Shown here piece by piece: positions 25,448 through 38,662 of a stretch of 64,000 bases of DNA. Under the pieces are notes generated by a model that was not told the DNA's origin, ran no database searches, and worked only from the letters and a program-made list of their open reading frames with translations. Position numbers and translations under genes: made by a program. Origin of the DNA: Theocolax elegans (lineage: Eukaryota > Arthropoda > Insecta > Hymenoptera > Cerocephalidae); contig CM047426.1 in assembly GCA_026168455.1 (NCBI GenBank), positions 238,501 to 302,500 on the forward strand. The letters run 5' to 3'. Each line of letters starts with the position of its first letter. Position 1 is the first letter of the stretch.

Positions 25448-26896
25448 CCTCTTCCAGTTTTCGAAAATACCGCGGTGGAAATGAAAAATTCTCTCGATTT
25501 CCGTCATTCTGTGCAGTGCGCAGTTGGTCTTATTCCGGTTTTCCACCACGAAATTCGCGTTAAATATTCTCTCCCTGCGGCTAAATTTAGATCTCATAAA
25601 ATCCCAGGTATTTTCTTTATTTCGAAACTCGAGATATTTTCTCTTCGAGTGTGTACCTCGCGTATCAAAATTTATATACTTTCCAAATATTTCGACCGAA
25701 TATTCGAACGAGTGTTATATTATTTTTACAAGAAAAAATCGACGTTACGAGGAAAATGTGACACAGTTGACTCGTCCTTTTATTTCTGTCGTTACGACGT
25801 GTTAATTTCGGGAAAGAAAAACGATAAGTGTTAAATATAAAAACGATGAACGATAATGTGCACGCTTTTAATTGAGGGGACGTGTAACCAGTAAAAACGC
25901 GACGTAGTTTTTATAATTATACCTAATGAAGTAAAGAATCTAATGAATTGTACGAGAAATAAAAGTAGTGTCGTGATGATATATCTAATAAGTTGTTTAG
26001 ATAATACTCAGGATCAGACCCGTCGTACAATTTAACCGCGCTCTGAAAGATCTAAAGAAGATGAAAATTTTTATACTTTAGAGTCAAGTCCTCCTGAGCT
26101 AATTTATACGTAGTGAAGTTGAATATTAAAATTCCGAAAATAGATGGAATATCTAGGGGATTAAGGGAATATTCACCTTTACGAAGAACTCGGGTATATT
26201 TTTAGAGATTTTATTCCATGTCCGTTGAATAAAATATGTCAAAAGCCCCTTCACGCTTAACGATTTACTCTTCCCGGGGCCATGTGTTTTCATTACGCTC
26301 GACTCGGCAATTATCATCTTCGGGCATTCTGATAACTTATTCCATCAAAATGACTTTTGACGCGTCAACCGCGGTTACTGTACGCCCGGTTACGCTACCT
26401 AGTTAAACCATGCATACGTATATCTTCACTCGTATATAAATATAAATATATCGTTACGGCCTCATTTAATTTGGACAGCAATTCATAAATCCATATGGAG
26501 TGATAGTTAATACATGTTGGATGGATTGAACTGCATATGTTTCGATAAATAATCGTTGATTTGTAAGGTCGCGCTCGTGTGTAACTTTGAAAATGCGAGT
26601 GAAAAACAACTTTTGTTCCAAGGACGAAAAGAAGGGAAAACGGACAAATAGGAAAAGGGAAAAAATGACCGTTAATTAATTCCAAGTTTAAACTCGACGC
26701 GGTGCTAGTCCCGCCGCTATATAGGTATGCTCTCTTTGGTGCGCGGGCGTGGCGGTGACTGCTTTGACATTCAAGAGGAAAAGTGGGTGGGAGAGAGAGC
26801 GAGAGAGCGAGAGAGAGAAAGAGAGGAGAGCCGATAAAGAGAGAAAAAGAGAGCTGTTCGATTGCCGAGAGCTCGACCGGGCATTTTCCAGTCGAC

Positions 26897-26955
26897 TCTC
26901 CGTCTCTCCGTCCCTCCGTCCCTCCGTCCCTCCGACCCTCCGACCCTCCGTCCCG
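26897..26955 (+). repeat. 8-bp minisatellite TCCGTCCC/TCCGACCC
   Basis: Six to seven tandem 8-bp units with GTC/GAC variants, giving proline/serine/arginine-rich open frames that are not genes. Confidence 0.85.
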
Positions 26956-28122
26956 CCGGGTTTCGGTTTCTGTTTCCACGATCAAGAGCGCGACTGGCGA
27001 CATGCGGGCTCCGCGGAAATCCATTCGTATGCAGCCCCGGACTTGGCTAATGCGTGCACACGCGAATAGGATAGAAAAACGGATCGGTTACGTGTACCCT
27101 TCGTTTCTCTCACCATGCAGTCAATCTATTTTTAATAAATAGTCGAGGAGTTTGATTCGACTCGATTGCGCTTATTTTTACACGACATATACAGCTCTCC
27201 TTTGCAATTATCGAAACACGCGATATGGACCACTCGGCTTCGTCGCTGGGGATAAGGATATTCGCGTTATTCGATTAAAAATTTTCGTTTACATAATAAT
27301 ATGGATCGCGGTGTAACCCGTTGTCGTTGAAACGCAATCTAAAACTTGTTCATCTTGAGATTAATACTTCAACGACTATATAGTTGCAATGCAATATCAT
27401 CGATCTTCAGGTTTTCATGAACAACAAACTCGAGGATTATTTCGCATACCCAATATAACTTGACTTCCATTGACACTACATTTGGGGATCAAACCAAATA
27501 GTCTTAAATATATTATATATTAAATATATCTAGCGATGCTATTTTGTAGATTGCACAACCCACGTTTCCATCTCGATGTACCGTACGTACTATCTGAAAG
27601 TACGAAAATCATACATGATATTGCCGAGGCTTGATCATCGACTCGTAAATACAAAGTTAAATTTTAGAGGAGTTTAACAATTTTGCTTAGAGGTACCTAC
27701 GATACTCGCACCGGGAATCGAAATCGGGCCAATAAAAATTATTTCGACTTTCACATTTTAGTTTGGGTATTGGATTGCATGTAGGTTTGTTCGAAAAGGT
27801 ATAGGTGGATGAATAGAAAAGGTTGGTATAATCGTATAGCCAGCCCTCTCGAGAAAATGACACGCATGCTGAGAGAGAGAGAGAGAGAGAGAGATTTTAA
27901 TTACAGATGTAACCGCACGTTACCGGTGAGTGTATATAATCAATCGAACGATGAGTAAATTTTAAATCGTTAGCTGCATAATGATAAGTCTTCTGATGTG
28001 GCGACATTAAAATTGCAATAGTAAGAGAATGGAGGAAAGAAGAGGTATAGAAAGAGTATAAAACGCGTGTATACGTAAAAAGAGGAAAAAATTGATTCGA
28101 GGTGTAAGGGCTAACGAGTAAG

Positions 28123-28156
28123 CTCTCTCTCTCTCTCTCGAGAGAGAGAGAGAGAG
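28123..28156. repeat. Perfect CT/GA palindrome centred on CTCGAG
   Basis: A CT tract runs straight into a GA tract of equal length through a central CTCGAG. The result is a perfect 34-bp inverted repeat with no spacer that can form a hairpin or cruciform. Confidence 0.9.
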
Positions 28157-30177
28157 GAAAAGCACCGGGAAACTACATCGTCCGGATACGAAGTGGCTTG
28201 CACAACAGCTGCGAGAAAGTGCATCGGCTAGATCTCGTTATGCAGATCTCGAGGAGGACACCCGTCGTCCTGGTCCTCGTTATATTTCGAAGCTCGATCT
28301 TGTTCGGTTGGCGCGGCGCTTATTCCTTCCCACCCCCACTCGACCACTCGGATTTCTTTCTCTCTCGGCAGTCGGGCTCCGTCCTCCGTCCCCCGTCCCC
28401 CGATTTTCCCGGTTTTTGCACTTGCCGAGGTACTCGAGCTACACTCGAGCGCACGCGGACAGGATCTTTTACGGTGCATCGATTGCCTGGTGAAGAGGGA
28501 TCCTCGAGTCGAGCCACCTTCTTGCTCTCCCTCTCTCACCGAGGGTTTGATGGGCTGGGCCGAGGAATCAGCAGATTTTTCGTAAAATTTGAATATTCAC
28601 GGGTGGCGCGACGGTGCGGTTTGTTATTTATACGGGAAACCCGGTGCCAAATGGCGCGGGCGCACGGCCCTCCCGGTGGTATTTCTCCCGAGATGCTTAC
28701 GAGCGTCTCAAATTCTTCCCCCTAAATATCCCGGGTTCCGATACACGGACACACGGACGCGCTAGCCGCGGAGAAAAATATTCACTGCCAGAGAAAAATA
28801 TAAATTCACTCGGGTATTTTCGAGTAGGTAGCTACTGATATTTATCGCTTACACTCGGAGATATTTCTTGAGGAGAATCACTGTTTTTGATGGTACATCG
28901 GGGACGTGTGCGCATATAACCATATAAAATACGATTACAGCTTCGCAGCTTCTCTTCCTTCGGATCTCCTCGCCAATATTCTTCTCCAAAAATCCTACTT
29001 TTACGAATGTTTACGGGTATTTGTACTAGTTCGCATTATGGGAGCTGGTTTTCAGGTAAAACACCGGTTCACCGAACAAATATCCCGCCCCCCGAATAGA
29101 ATAGACGTTTGCCCGTCGAGTGGACACTCCACATATGCATATCTAGATTAATGAACAAAGAAGAACAATGTATTACGGACGAATAAAATACGTCCCGTAA
29201 AAGATTATAATAGAAATCTATTTAATTGAACATTCGAACGGGTTACGGAGAGACTCGAGAGATTGCAGACTGGAGAACATCGTTCAAAGGGATAAACGCC
29301 CGAGCTACTTAGATTAGTGAGCTATCTCACCCGATAAATCGCGCGTATTCAAATAACGCCGGTATTTACAAACTCGCTCGGGTAAATATTACAGAGAATT
29401 AAAGAACCACTCGGGAAATTCCTGGTGCGCTGCTCGCTTACCCGTTATTTAAAATTAAACTCGCTATTACCGAGTAGCGGCTAACCGAGATGTAATGTTA
29501 CCTCGCTCTCTCGCTCTCTCGCTCTCTATCTGCACGTCTGTCCGTAATCTAAATCGCAAAATCGCGAAATCGAGTAAGCTGGCATGGATGAACCGCGCGA
29601 TCAACAGGGTTCGGCCGGGCTGCGAGCCGCTATATCGTATTCGAAAGGCGCCTTCGGTAAATGCGTTGCTCGAAAAAGAAAATGACTCATCCGCTCATAC
29701 TCCGTAAAGTAGTTCGAGTTCGAGTTCGAGTTCGTTCGATAAACCATATTCCAAGTCCGACGCTGCTACAGTCCGTATATCTATTTACATACACACGCGT
29801 CGTTTTCTCGGGGGTCGCGAGACGTTTTAATTAAACGATTACTCGAGATTCGAATAATTGTGGGTTGCGCGATGTTCCCCAGGTATACGCAGTACGCGGA
29901 TATATATATCTATCGAATGCAAAATGTTTCTTTACACCGGTGTACGCGAGTGTACGGGGCGCTCTACGTCTAATATACCCCTGATAACTAATTGTTTACA
30001 TTCATAACGGAATTGTCAGAGTTATGTTGGGGCGGTTTATAGTCCAAATCGTTAAATTCGTGTAGCGAACAATGGTACAGGTGCAATAGAATGTACAATA
30101 CATTGTACATCCAAGTGGAAAAGTTACTTTGAATTACGGAGATCCGTGCTCCGAGCTCCGAGCTCTCGTTTACTAAC

Positions 30178-30233
30178 ACCTCTGCCTGCACCTCTGCCAC
30201 CTCTGCCACCTCTGCCACCTCTGCCACCTCTGT
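30178..30233 (+). repeat. 9-bp minisatellite CACCTCTGC
   Basis: Six tandem units with a 9-bp period; the first is slightly divergent. Confidence 0.9.
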
Positions 30234-30570
30234 CTCTTGTAAATCACGATTACCTCGCTTTCGAAGATCAACTGGTGCACGTTTATATCTATATGTATAC
30301 CCACGATTACGTTTTGACACTACGTTTTTACCTGCCAGTTAGCCAACAGTTAGTATTTCCTACTAATTGCATGGTTCAACGGGTCCGAAGCGCGGCCGGG
30401 TGTCGATTCGAGTTAGTTAATAATCGAGGTGCGTCGATGAACAGCATTTAAACGCGAGGAAGCGAGGGAGAGAAAGACGATCACGGCCGTCTAATGGCCG
30501 TCACCCGTCTGTCGCGCAGGTAATTAGCCCCTTGGGCGCCCGAGACTCTGGGATCGCCTTGGGTAGTAGT

Positions 30571-30621
30571 TCCTCCTCTCCTCCTCTCCTCCTCTCCTCC
30601 ACTCCTCCTCTCCCCCTCTCG
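30571..30621 (+). repeat. 8-bp minisatellite TCCTCCTC
   Basis: About six tandem 8-bp pyrimidine units. Confidence 0.85.
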
Positions 30622-31469
30622 TTTCGAATGCCTCGTCGCGTCTGTCTATAGCGAGAGTGTTGCGATGCGGAGACGAGGTGCGCCCCCGAGCTCTCGCGGA
30701 CGACGATAAACGGCCTAGCTTCGTGCTCGAACGTCCGACCTGCCTGATATCACTCTGTCCCCAGACTCGGCGCCTTCCGTCTTTGCGTACGTCTTCACTC
30801 CGCGGCTGCTATCCCGCCGTACGGTTAATTTACATCAAAATCTCTAATCTGCTAGAAAGTTTCGCGAGTTGTATAAATTATTACCAATTGGTACCATTCG
30901 TAAGAACGAGGCACAGCACAAAGAAAGCGAGATGGAAATACGCAAAATAAAAACGTAAGACTCATCGAAAGAAAACGTCGAGAAGGGAAAGATGGGCCGT
31001 GGCGCAGAATTACGAGGGGCTCTTACATAATAAATTGTTCGCGCTCTGGAGCTTCGGATCGCGCACGCACCGTCAGAGGGAGAGAGAGAGAGAGAGAGTG
31101 AGGGAGAAGGAGAGCGCGCGCGAGGGGGGAGGGATGATGCGAGACAGTGGGGTAGGAGAATCGAGAAGGGCCGCGTTTGCATGGAATCTGCCATTTATCA
31201 GTGTCGCCATTTTCCCCAGGTAGGGCGAGGTAGACGAAATAAAATGCTGTACCCGGAATGCATCATTTATAACTCGACGTTTGGATGACGCGCCGCGAGC
31301 ACGCACGCACGAGCGCTCGCTCTCTGCCCTCTGCCAAACCTCGGCAAAGTCTTAATTTTCCTTGTACGGCCGCACCTCCTCAAAAGCATTCCTCCGCGCT
31401 TTTTATTTCCTCTGGCACGCTTGCCATTTTCCACACCCCTTTCCACTCCCCGTCTGCTTTTCCTTACCA

Positions 31470-31530
31470 CCCCCCCCTCTAGCCCCCTCTAGCCCCCTCT
31501 CGCCCCCTCTCGACCCCTCTCGCCCTCTCC
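31470..31530 (+). repeat. 10-bp minisatellite GCCCCCTCTM
   Basis: Five to six tandem CCCCTCT-containing units of about 10 bp, with AG/CG variation at the unit junctions. Confidence 0.85.
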
Positions 31531-33361
31531 TGCTCTCAATCTCGTCTGCGAATTGCAAGCAAGTTCGTGGAATTCGTACGGCGTTTTTCGGAGGATCGAG
31601 CTAACGATATTTCCATTGTTGCACCGTATCTCGTTTTTCTACACCGAGAGGAAAAAGTTGTTAAACTTTTCTGCATCGCGATTGTTCCTTCAAAAAAATG
31701 AGTACCCCCGGCTTCCTCTTCTCGTTTTTCACGGCGTTGAGAAATTTTCGAACGCGCGGAACAATGCAACCACCGGGGCTCGGTGACGCCGCCTCTCTTT
31801 CGACACCGGCCACATCAAAACTCTCTCGAATACATCCCACGCGGGCAGAACACCTCTCCCTACCCCCCATAACGGTTTATTCGTTTCGATTAATGTCGCA
31901 GCGCATTCGTTCAGCCTCGCTTACCCCCTTCTTCGTGCTTGATACGCGCACCTTGTCGAGCCCTATTTCCCCTTTTTTCGTAGAGGACACCCGCATAGAC
32001 TAATCAGCGAGCCGCCAATTTATTTTCCGGTCATCCCGTAATCCCTCGGACTGCACCGCCGGCGGCCGGGCACGCATCGCGAATACGAAAATAAGGTACG
32101 CGACCGGCGGATCCGGGGGGGAGGGGGGGGGGTAGATGTAGGGGGAAGTGAGACCGTCGCGATGTCGTTGTAACCGACAATTTACGGATTGCAGGCCGGC
32201 CCTCGAGAGTTCGTTTCAGGTTGAGTAAACGCCACGCTGTTCGCTAGCTGGTACACGGTCGCGTGGCCCCGAATCGACTAATTTTCATTATATCGAGATT
32301 CGAATTAATTAAACACATATATTCATTTTTCAAAGAAAGTTGAGAGATTTATATATAGGTATAGATATGTGCAATAAATAGACGCAGTGTAGCAGGGATA
32401 TTTAATTAATGTAATAGCAGCTAGGATATACGGCGTATAGTATACCGGCGGATGAAGGTGGGGATTATAATCCGTTATAATCCGTTATTTTCTTATCGGC
32501 CGGCGAATGAAGATCGGTGAGCCTTTATATCGAGTGGGGGCGAGTGGCGACGATCACCGGGAATAAATAATAGGTGTAAATAACGAAAGGAAGATTCGAG
32601 GTGCATAGACGCGGGCAAGGAGGTTAAAACGATATTTCAAAAAATTGTCCTACCGCTCGGTCCTTTGGGAAATTCCGAAAAAATATGATTTATTGCCCTA
32701 CTGAGTTATACCGTTTCGTAGTTTGTCATGCAGTTTGCATATAACGCGTACACAGGTACATTATTTTTCATGTTACGAGTATAGTGTGCACCATCTCTAT
32801 AATTTCCAGGATGAATATACCGAAATAAATTATTTTTAAGTTCGTTCGTTCGTTTGGTATATACGTATCTCTCGCGTCCGACGCAGTAGTAAGTGCATAA
32901 AATTTTAAGTGCCCTGTACGTACGAATACAACTTTTCGGTATACATTCCCTGGGAATTTTGTACGTATGTATTTTATGTATTTGAGGAGGAGATGCCCGG
33001 GGACTCTCGGACTCTCCAACTACACCCAACAATAAGTGAAACGAGTAATCAAATTAAACCGATCGAATACACGAGACTCGCGGAGGTCGTCTGGGTTATC
33101 GCGAGATAATATTGATAAACGAGACATACACGGATCGTGGAACATTGGACGCTGCCCCCTACAACATACGCTGACCGTGATTCAAAATAAACTACAAATA
33201 GCTTTACTACACCGATTCTCTTTAAGGCTGTAATTTTACAAATATTTATTTATAAAGTAAAGGGTGAATCCAGCATTCGCTCGAGAATAAAAGTTGATGA
33301 AAAAAATAATTGAGTCGCGATTGGTCAGACTCTACGGGGATTGAATATCGTTGACGCAGGA

Positions 33362-33364
<3 letters not shown>

Positions 33365-33395
<31 letters not shown>
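33365..33395 (+). repeat. GA microsatellite
   Basis: About 15 perfect GA units followed by CGAGAGGGGGTGG. Confidence 0.9.
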
Positions 33396-33401
<6 letters not shown>

Positions 33402-33771
33402 GGGGTGGTGGTGGATGCGTGGAGAGTAAGGTAAGGCTAATTACGGTTGGAACAACCAATAATCGATCACCGAAATGTTAATCAAAACTTGGGCTGAAAG
33501 TTTGGAGTCTCGTTGTCCCGAATTCTCCGTTGTCTGCGGGAAATATTAAGGAAGATCGAAGTGCTCGGGAGTGACTTAACAAAGGGGACTCGTCAATTAC
33601 GGGAAAACTATGCATGCTAAGCTAGCTCGACAAATACCGTCGTTCGCGAACGAGGAAGGAGGAAGCCTAGCCGAGGAAGAGAATCCGCACAGCGCTACCT
33701 ATCTAGTTTCCATTTGCATCTCAAAGCAAATAATACACCTACCTCCAGCTATTTACATCATCTTCAAATAC

Positions 33772-33816
33772 CATATACCCATATACCCATATACCCATAT
33801 ACCCATATACCCATAT
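33772..33816 (+). repeat. 8-bp array CATATACC
   Basis: Five tandem copies of an ATATACCC unit. ATACC/GGTAT words linked to TATA recur through the window. Confidence 0.85.
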
Positions 33817-36800
33817 TCTCCCTGCATAAATATTTATAACCGCGTAGGTTACATTTATATCGATATACTCATACCGCGTGTTTTTCATTCGATATCAGCT
33901 ATATACCTACAATTCGTTAATTTTCCCGTAAATCAAACTTTTCCAATCCAAAAAAATCGAAAAACCCGCCTGAATTACCCCTCGAGACGTACTATTGTCA
34001 TTATCGTCTCGACAGTTATTTGAGGGGTCAAACGGCTAGAGAGAGGTAAAGGGACTCGAGGTATACGCTACAAAAAAAATAACGGTATGCCTGAGGTATA
34101 GCTGCGCGTACGAGCTCGGTGCCCGTTTGATCTCGAAGAAGGGCGGGCTATCGGTCCCGAGGCTACGCCGTGCAAACTGCAAGGGAAAATCTTTTCTCCG
34201 ATACTCGTAGCGTGGTACGTCCGCCTAGCGAGATTCGGTCACTTGGTTTCACTCACCGAGAAACGCAAACGACCCAATCACCAAGTTTCCCAGAGTTACC
34301 CAGTGAAAACGATTACATTGATCAAAGTTGGTAAAATGCATTTTTGTTTGGCAGCTTGTTCGCCGAGAAGCAAATGGGGAGAATCGACCGTTTTATTAGC
34401 TCGAGGGAAGGAAGCTCGATCGCTCGAGGACCAATGACAATGAGGACAATAGGGCCATGCAAGGATATAAAGAACTGCAGTATACCACCACTGGCATCGA
34501 CCTTTATCTCGCCGATCTGGTCCACTTGGTTATCAAGATTTGGACGTACTCAGGGAGAAAAAAGAGCGGGACGCGCGACCGTCCATTGGTTTTCCCGCGT
34601 CTACCGTGACGCAACTCGAGGCGGACGCTTTCCCAGTAATCGGGTGCGACCAGTCGTCAGCCGAAAATATTTCCTTACCGCGTCATTTAATTACGGAGGT
34701 TGGGTAATCTGGCTTCCGGGGCGATGGGGCCATCTCGCGGCTCGATCGCCTCGAGCGCAGATCCGACCTCCAAGAGATAATTAGTAGCCGATTCGAGGCG
34801 TCTCGACATCCTTCTCCTCTCTCTTCTTCTGATTTTCACGCCCGAGGTCGAGGTAGACAGAGAGGGAGAGAGAGAGAGAGAGGGTATGGAGTTCCGGCCG
34901 GCTCGAATCCACCTCTCCGAGCGTACGTCAGACGCCCCGGCCCGAAATTGAGTTAGCCGTGACTTCGTGACTTCGTGACTTCGTGACTCAGGCCTCGGGA
35001 TCTCTGATCCGGCCTTCGTACCTCCACCGCAGATTCGGAGCTTCGACACAATATACACCTCGTACCGCGTGTACACTGCCAATTCACTTGTTCCTCGCAA
35101 TCTCCTCCCCAAAAAACCCAAAATTGTTGTTATTAATAATCCGATAATATTCCGCGAATCAACTCTAATCTACAAACTCTGACATTTAGGAGAAAAGTTG
35201 AAGTCACGAAAAGTATAAGTGTAAGTATATTCGCTTCGCGACGCGTTCGATCTTGGACTCCTCCCTTCCTTGCATCACATAGCTTTTTGCATATAATTTA
35301 GGCACGAGCGTGTAAAGCTCGCGCTTCGCGATCGCATCGTTTGTGAGTAACAATTGAACTTTCACAAAGCTTGGGGTTCGTAGCCTAATGCAAAATATAA
35401 TATACATCATAAGATATAGCAATAAAAACGTAATTTTAAATTAGGTGCTTATCATCTTCGGCTTCGGATCATGTCACAATTCACGCGCACTGAGATATAT
35501 TTAATTTCATTGTGATAAAACATGATTTTTTTTACTATTTCCGTTATTTTGACCTTTTTTCTTTTTTATCTTTGAAAATATTGTTCTGAACGTAAAGTTA
35601 ACAATATAGCAAAAAATTTTGTTATTTTGAGACAAACATTTCGTCCATATAAAGAGGTTTGTATGTAGGATTAATACATTTAAAGATAATGCTACACAAC
35701 CGTTTCTAAGGAATTAAAAGTAATGCCATAACTTAAACTGTTTCTGTACTATATATCTGGAGATAGGAGTATTATCTAATTACATTATGAGAAAGTTATA
35801 TCCTGTAAATCTCAAGAAAATCGATGAAAAATTGAGTGAGTTATCTTAGATACATGATTACATACATACATACATCCAAACATACATTTTAGGAAGGGCC
35901 TTAAATGAGTTCTAATACGCATAAATTTCTCTTGCAACCCATTATCCAGTATATTTTGATGCATATCACACATTTTGCGATGATGAAAATACAAGGCTCT
36001 CGGCTCTCCCGTGTAGCGGTTGTGCCTAAAAAGTGGTTATTCCGAGTGGTTGGGAGTGAGACTGTGACCGTGACAGGGAACTCGGCACAGCTATAGGTGC
36101 ACAGCTATATGTAGGTGTTTACGGTCGTCGGGAGCGGGAGACGAGAGGGTGCCGCGAGGAGGTGCACTACGCGTTTCGCATCGAGTCCCATCCCGTCGTT
36201 CTCTTCCGTATAATGCGCTTGATCCGAAACGAAGTAACCTATTTCGGTAGCGCGATAATGGAACCATTTCCACCTCGATAAATTCTCGTTCCTCCCTCTC
36301 GACGCGCATACGCGATGTGACCGAGGTGCGAGATGCCGAGAAGTACACCCTCATACCGTTTCGCGCGTTACCCATTACCCGTTACCCGTGCGGACTTGTA
36401 TACACGAATATACGGAAATATTTGTATACTTACAATAGCTCTTACTTTTTAAATATTCCATTATCCGACGACGATTACATACGTTTTGTTCGAGCGCCGC
36501 AGCTACACTCTGTTTGCCTTATTGACGAAGGAGTAGATTCCTTTTAAAAAGGGTAAAGAAGTAGAAAGAGCTGTGTACGCGCGGGAAATTGATCGACTTT
36601 GAAACCCAACGCCCCTCCACCTGCTGCTGTCCGTATACGTATACGTGCGCTATGGCTCATCCCGTCAAAAAAGTCGAAATATCGGGAAACTCGATCATTT
36701 AGCTTGGACTCGTGGTCGAATGAGCTATTCGACGCTCGTTTGTTATGATTACTCTTATAATTAAGGTGAATGTGCGATATATCTATATATACATATATAT

Positions 36801-36900
36801 AGGTACATGTAGTGAGGGGGTACGCGTGATGATTAATAGTGACTTTGCCACAAATACTAAACGGTCAAACGAGCCTATACGAACAATCCGTTGATAAATA

Positions 36901-38400
36901 TATCTTATCAAATTAAATAATAACTTCCTATAAATAAAATAAATGTACTGTTGAATTAATAACTCTCTCTACCTTTAGTTGGTGATAATTATACAGACGT
37001 ACAATGAGTGCAATGACCGAAAATGTTGGTATAATTATAAGAATAACTGATATTGCAGAAATCAGTATTAAATATTTGAAAAACAGTTAATCTATCGTAC
37101 ATCTAACACTCAACCTAATGCAAGATAAAACTCCCTATTAATAAATGCTATCTCATTTTTAATTTATGAATTCATATAAACGGAAATGCTTGAAATATTT
37201 GGGCCATTTGAAGCACGCATCTTTTATGGACAATTATGCGGTTTAACATTTTAATTTGAATACTTTAAATTAATTATATTATGCAAATACGCAAAGCCTC
37301 CCCTCGTACGTACAGCGTGCGTATATATTAAACAATCTCGGAAGTATGCCCCCGTACCGTTTAATAATCGTATCCCTATTATCAAATGAATTTAACTAGA
37401 TAAATTATATTTGAGTAAAAATGTGGATTTTTAAAATTGATATTACAAGTTATCGATAAAACTCGCGGCTATCAAGAGCTATTTGGATGGTTTACTTTAA
37501 TAAATGGCCGTTACGGATAATCTTTTGTGCAAAATTTTTAATAAAACTTGTACTCGTATAACTTATTTTCAAATATCTGTCAAATAAATAACCATATTAT
37601 AACGTATTGTTATTTATCTATTAGAATGTATAAAATCGTCTTTCCATCGTTCTCTGAAAGTTTCACCACTTTAACTTGAAAAAAATAGATCTGATTATAG
37701 AGCACGTTGCAGCAAGAGAATCCTTTGTTAAAGTAACAGGGTGAAGGAACATATACCTATATTTAGTTGAGCATTAGAATAGAAGTAATGATTAAAATAT
37801 AAAAAATCTGAGGAGTTAGTTAGCTGTATAATAAGGGTTTACGCGCCTGCATACTTGCGTCCAGGCGCTATCGCGCCTTTTGATAAGACTCGGTAATTTC
37901 GATGTATAAACGGTAAGTTACCTGCCTGCACATAGCGACATATAGATAGTATATAGCGATTAAGTGGGCGATTAAGTGGGTAAAATATAAATAAATCGCA
38001 TCGTCAGTTAGGTGATATTGAACGTTACGTCGAACCCGAAATGATTCGAGGTGGCGAGGTAGGTTCGCGATACTCCGACACTCCGCGCTCGGACATAGTG
38101 TTCAAGTTTGCGCGTTGAAGGAGTGACGCGCGATTCGGCACGCATCGCTCGTTGAGATTTCTCGTTCGCTAATGTTAACTTCGCGTCCCTTATATTATAT
38201 TCACCTCAACTCGATAGAGGAACCTCAATTATCGGTTTTGCGCGAACGATCACGGTAAACCGATCGTTAACTCGGCAAGTTTTGATACGTTCGGGTCCTT
38301 GACTACCCAATATCTAATATCTCCCTCGGTCACGTAGATTCTAAGGATGGAAAATAACTTAAAAGTTCGTAAGTGCAGTATTCGAAATATATAAAAGTTT
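36901..38400. other. AT-rich stretch, nothing recognised
   Basis: AT-rich DNA with almost no open frames. A short CpG-rich passage lies at 38030-38170. I see no transposon termini or RNA gene. Confidence 0.6.
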
Positions 38401-38500
38401 GAAAAGAACTGTGGGTGCGTGTGGTATTAAAATATTCATGGGATATATCCCGATCGGTATAACCATATCGAGTCTTTTATCTCGTTCGTGTTTTGTGTCG

Positions 38501-38533
38501 TGTTTCGCGTTTCGCGTTTCGCGTTTCGCGTTT
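38501..38533 (+). repeat. 7-bp array GTTTCGC
   Basis: Four to five tandem GTTTCGC units. Confidence 0.85.
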
Positions 38534-38610
38534 CCCCGTAGCGACGCGTCATCCAGTCCAGATATGGATGCGCATTTTCCGTGTGCATAATGCAAAGTAG
38601 GATTGAGGCC

Positions 38611-38662
38611 TCGGGTCTCGGGTCTCGGGTCTCGGGTCTCGGGTCTCGAGTCTCGGGTCTCG
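38611..38662 (+). repeat. 7-bp array TCGGGTC
   Basis: Seven tandem 7-bp units, one with GAG for GGG. On the minus strand it gives a repeated ETRDPRP peptide, which is a repeat shadow. Confidence 0.9.

Larger units (their letters stand above)
24735..30000. other. CpG-rich non-coding block
   Basis: No gene recognised downstream of the candidate exon. It holds a GGGGGAG-type G-rich array at about 25049-25104, the long CT tract at 25384, a TCCGTCCC array at 26897, a GA tract at 27871-27894, the CT/GA palindrome at 28123 and GAGTTC units at 29711-29734. The 175-codon frame at 28198-28725 overlaps minus-strand frames and is not recognisable. Confidence 0.45.
30001..36900. other. CpG-rich non-coding block with arrays
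   Basis: No gene recognised. In addition to the arrays listed separately it holds a GA tract at 31078-31098, G-runs at about 32115-32132 and GTGACTTC units at 34959-34988. Overlapping open frames at 30657-32003 and 34243-35121 sit on both strands. AT-rich DNA dominates from 35,140 to 36,000. Confidence 0.5.

Noticed and set aside
25049..25834. 278-codon plus-strand open frame, the longest in the window
   Set aside because: It runs through a GGGGAG array and the (CT)26 tract, overlaps minus-strand frames, and its product is low-complexity with no recognisable domain.
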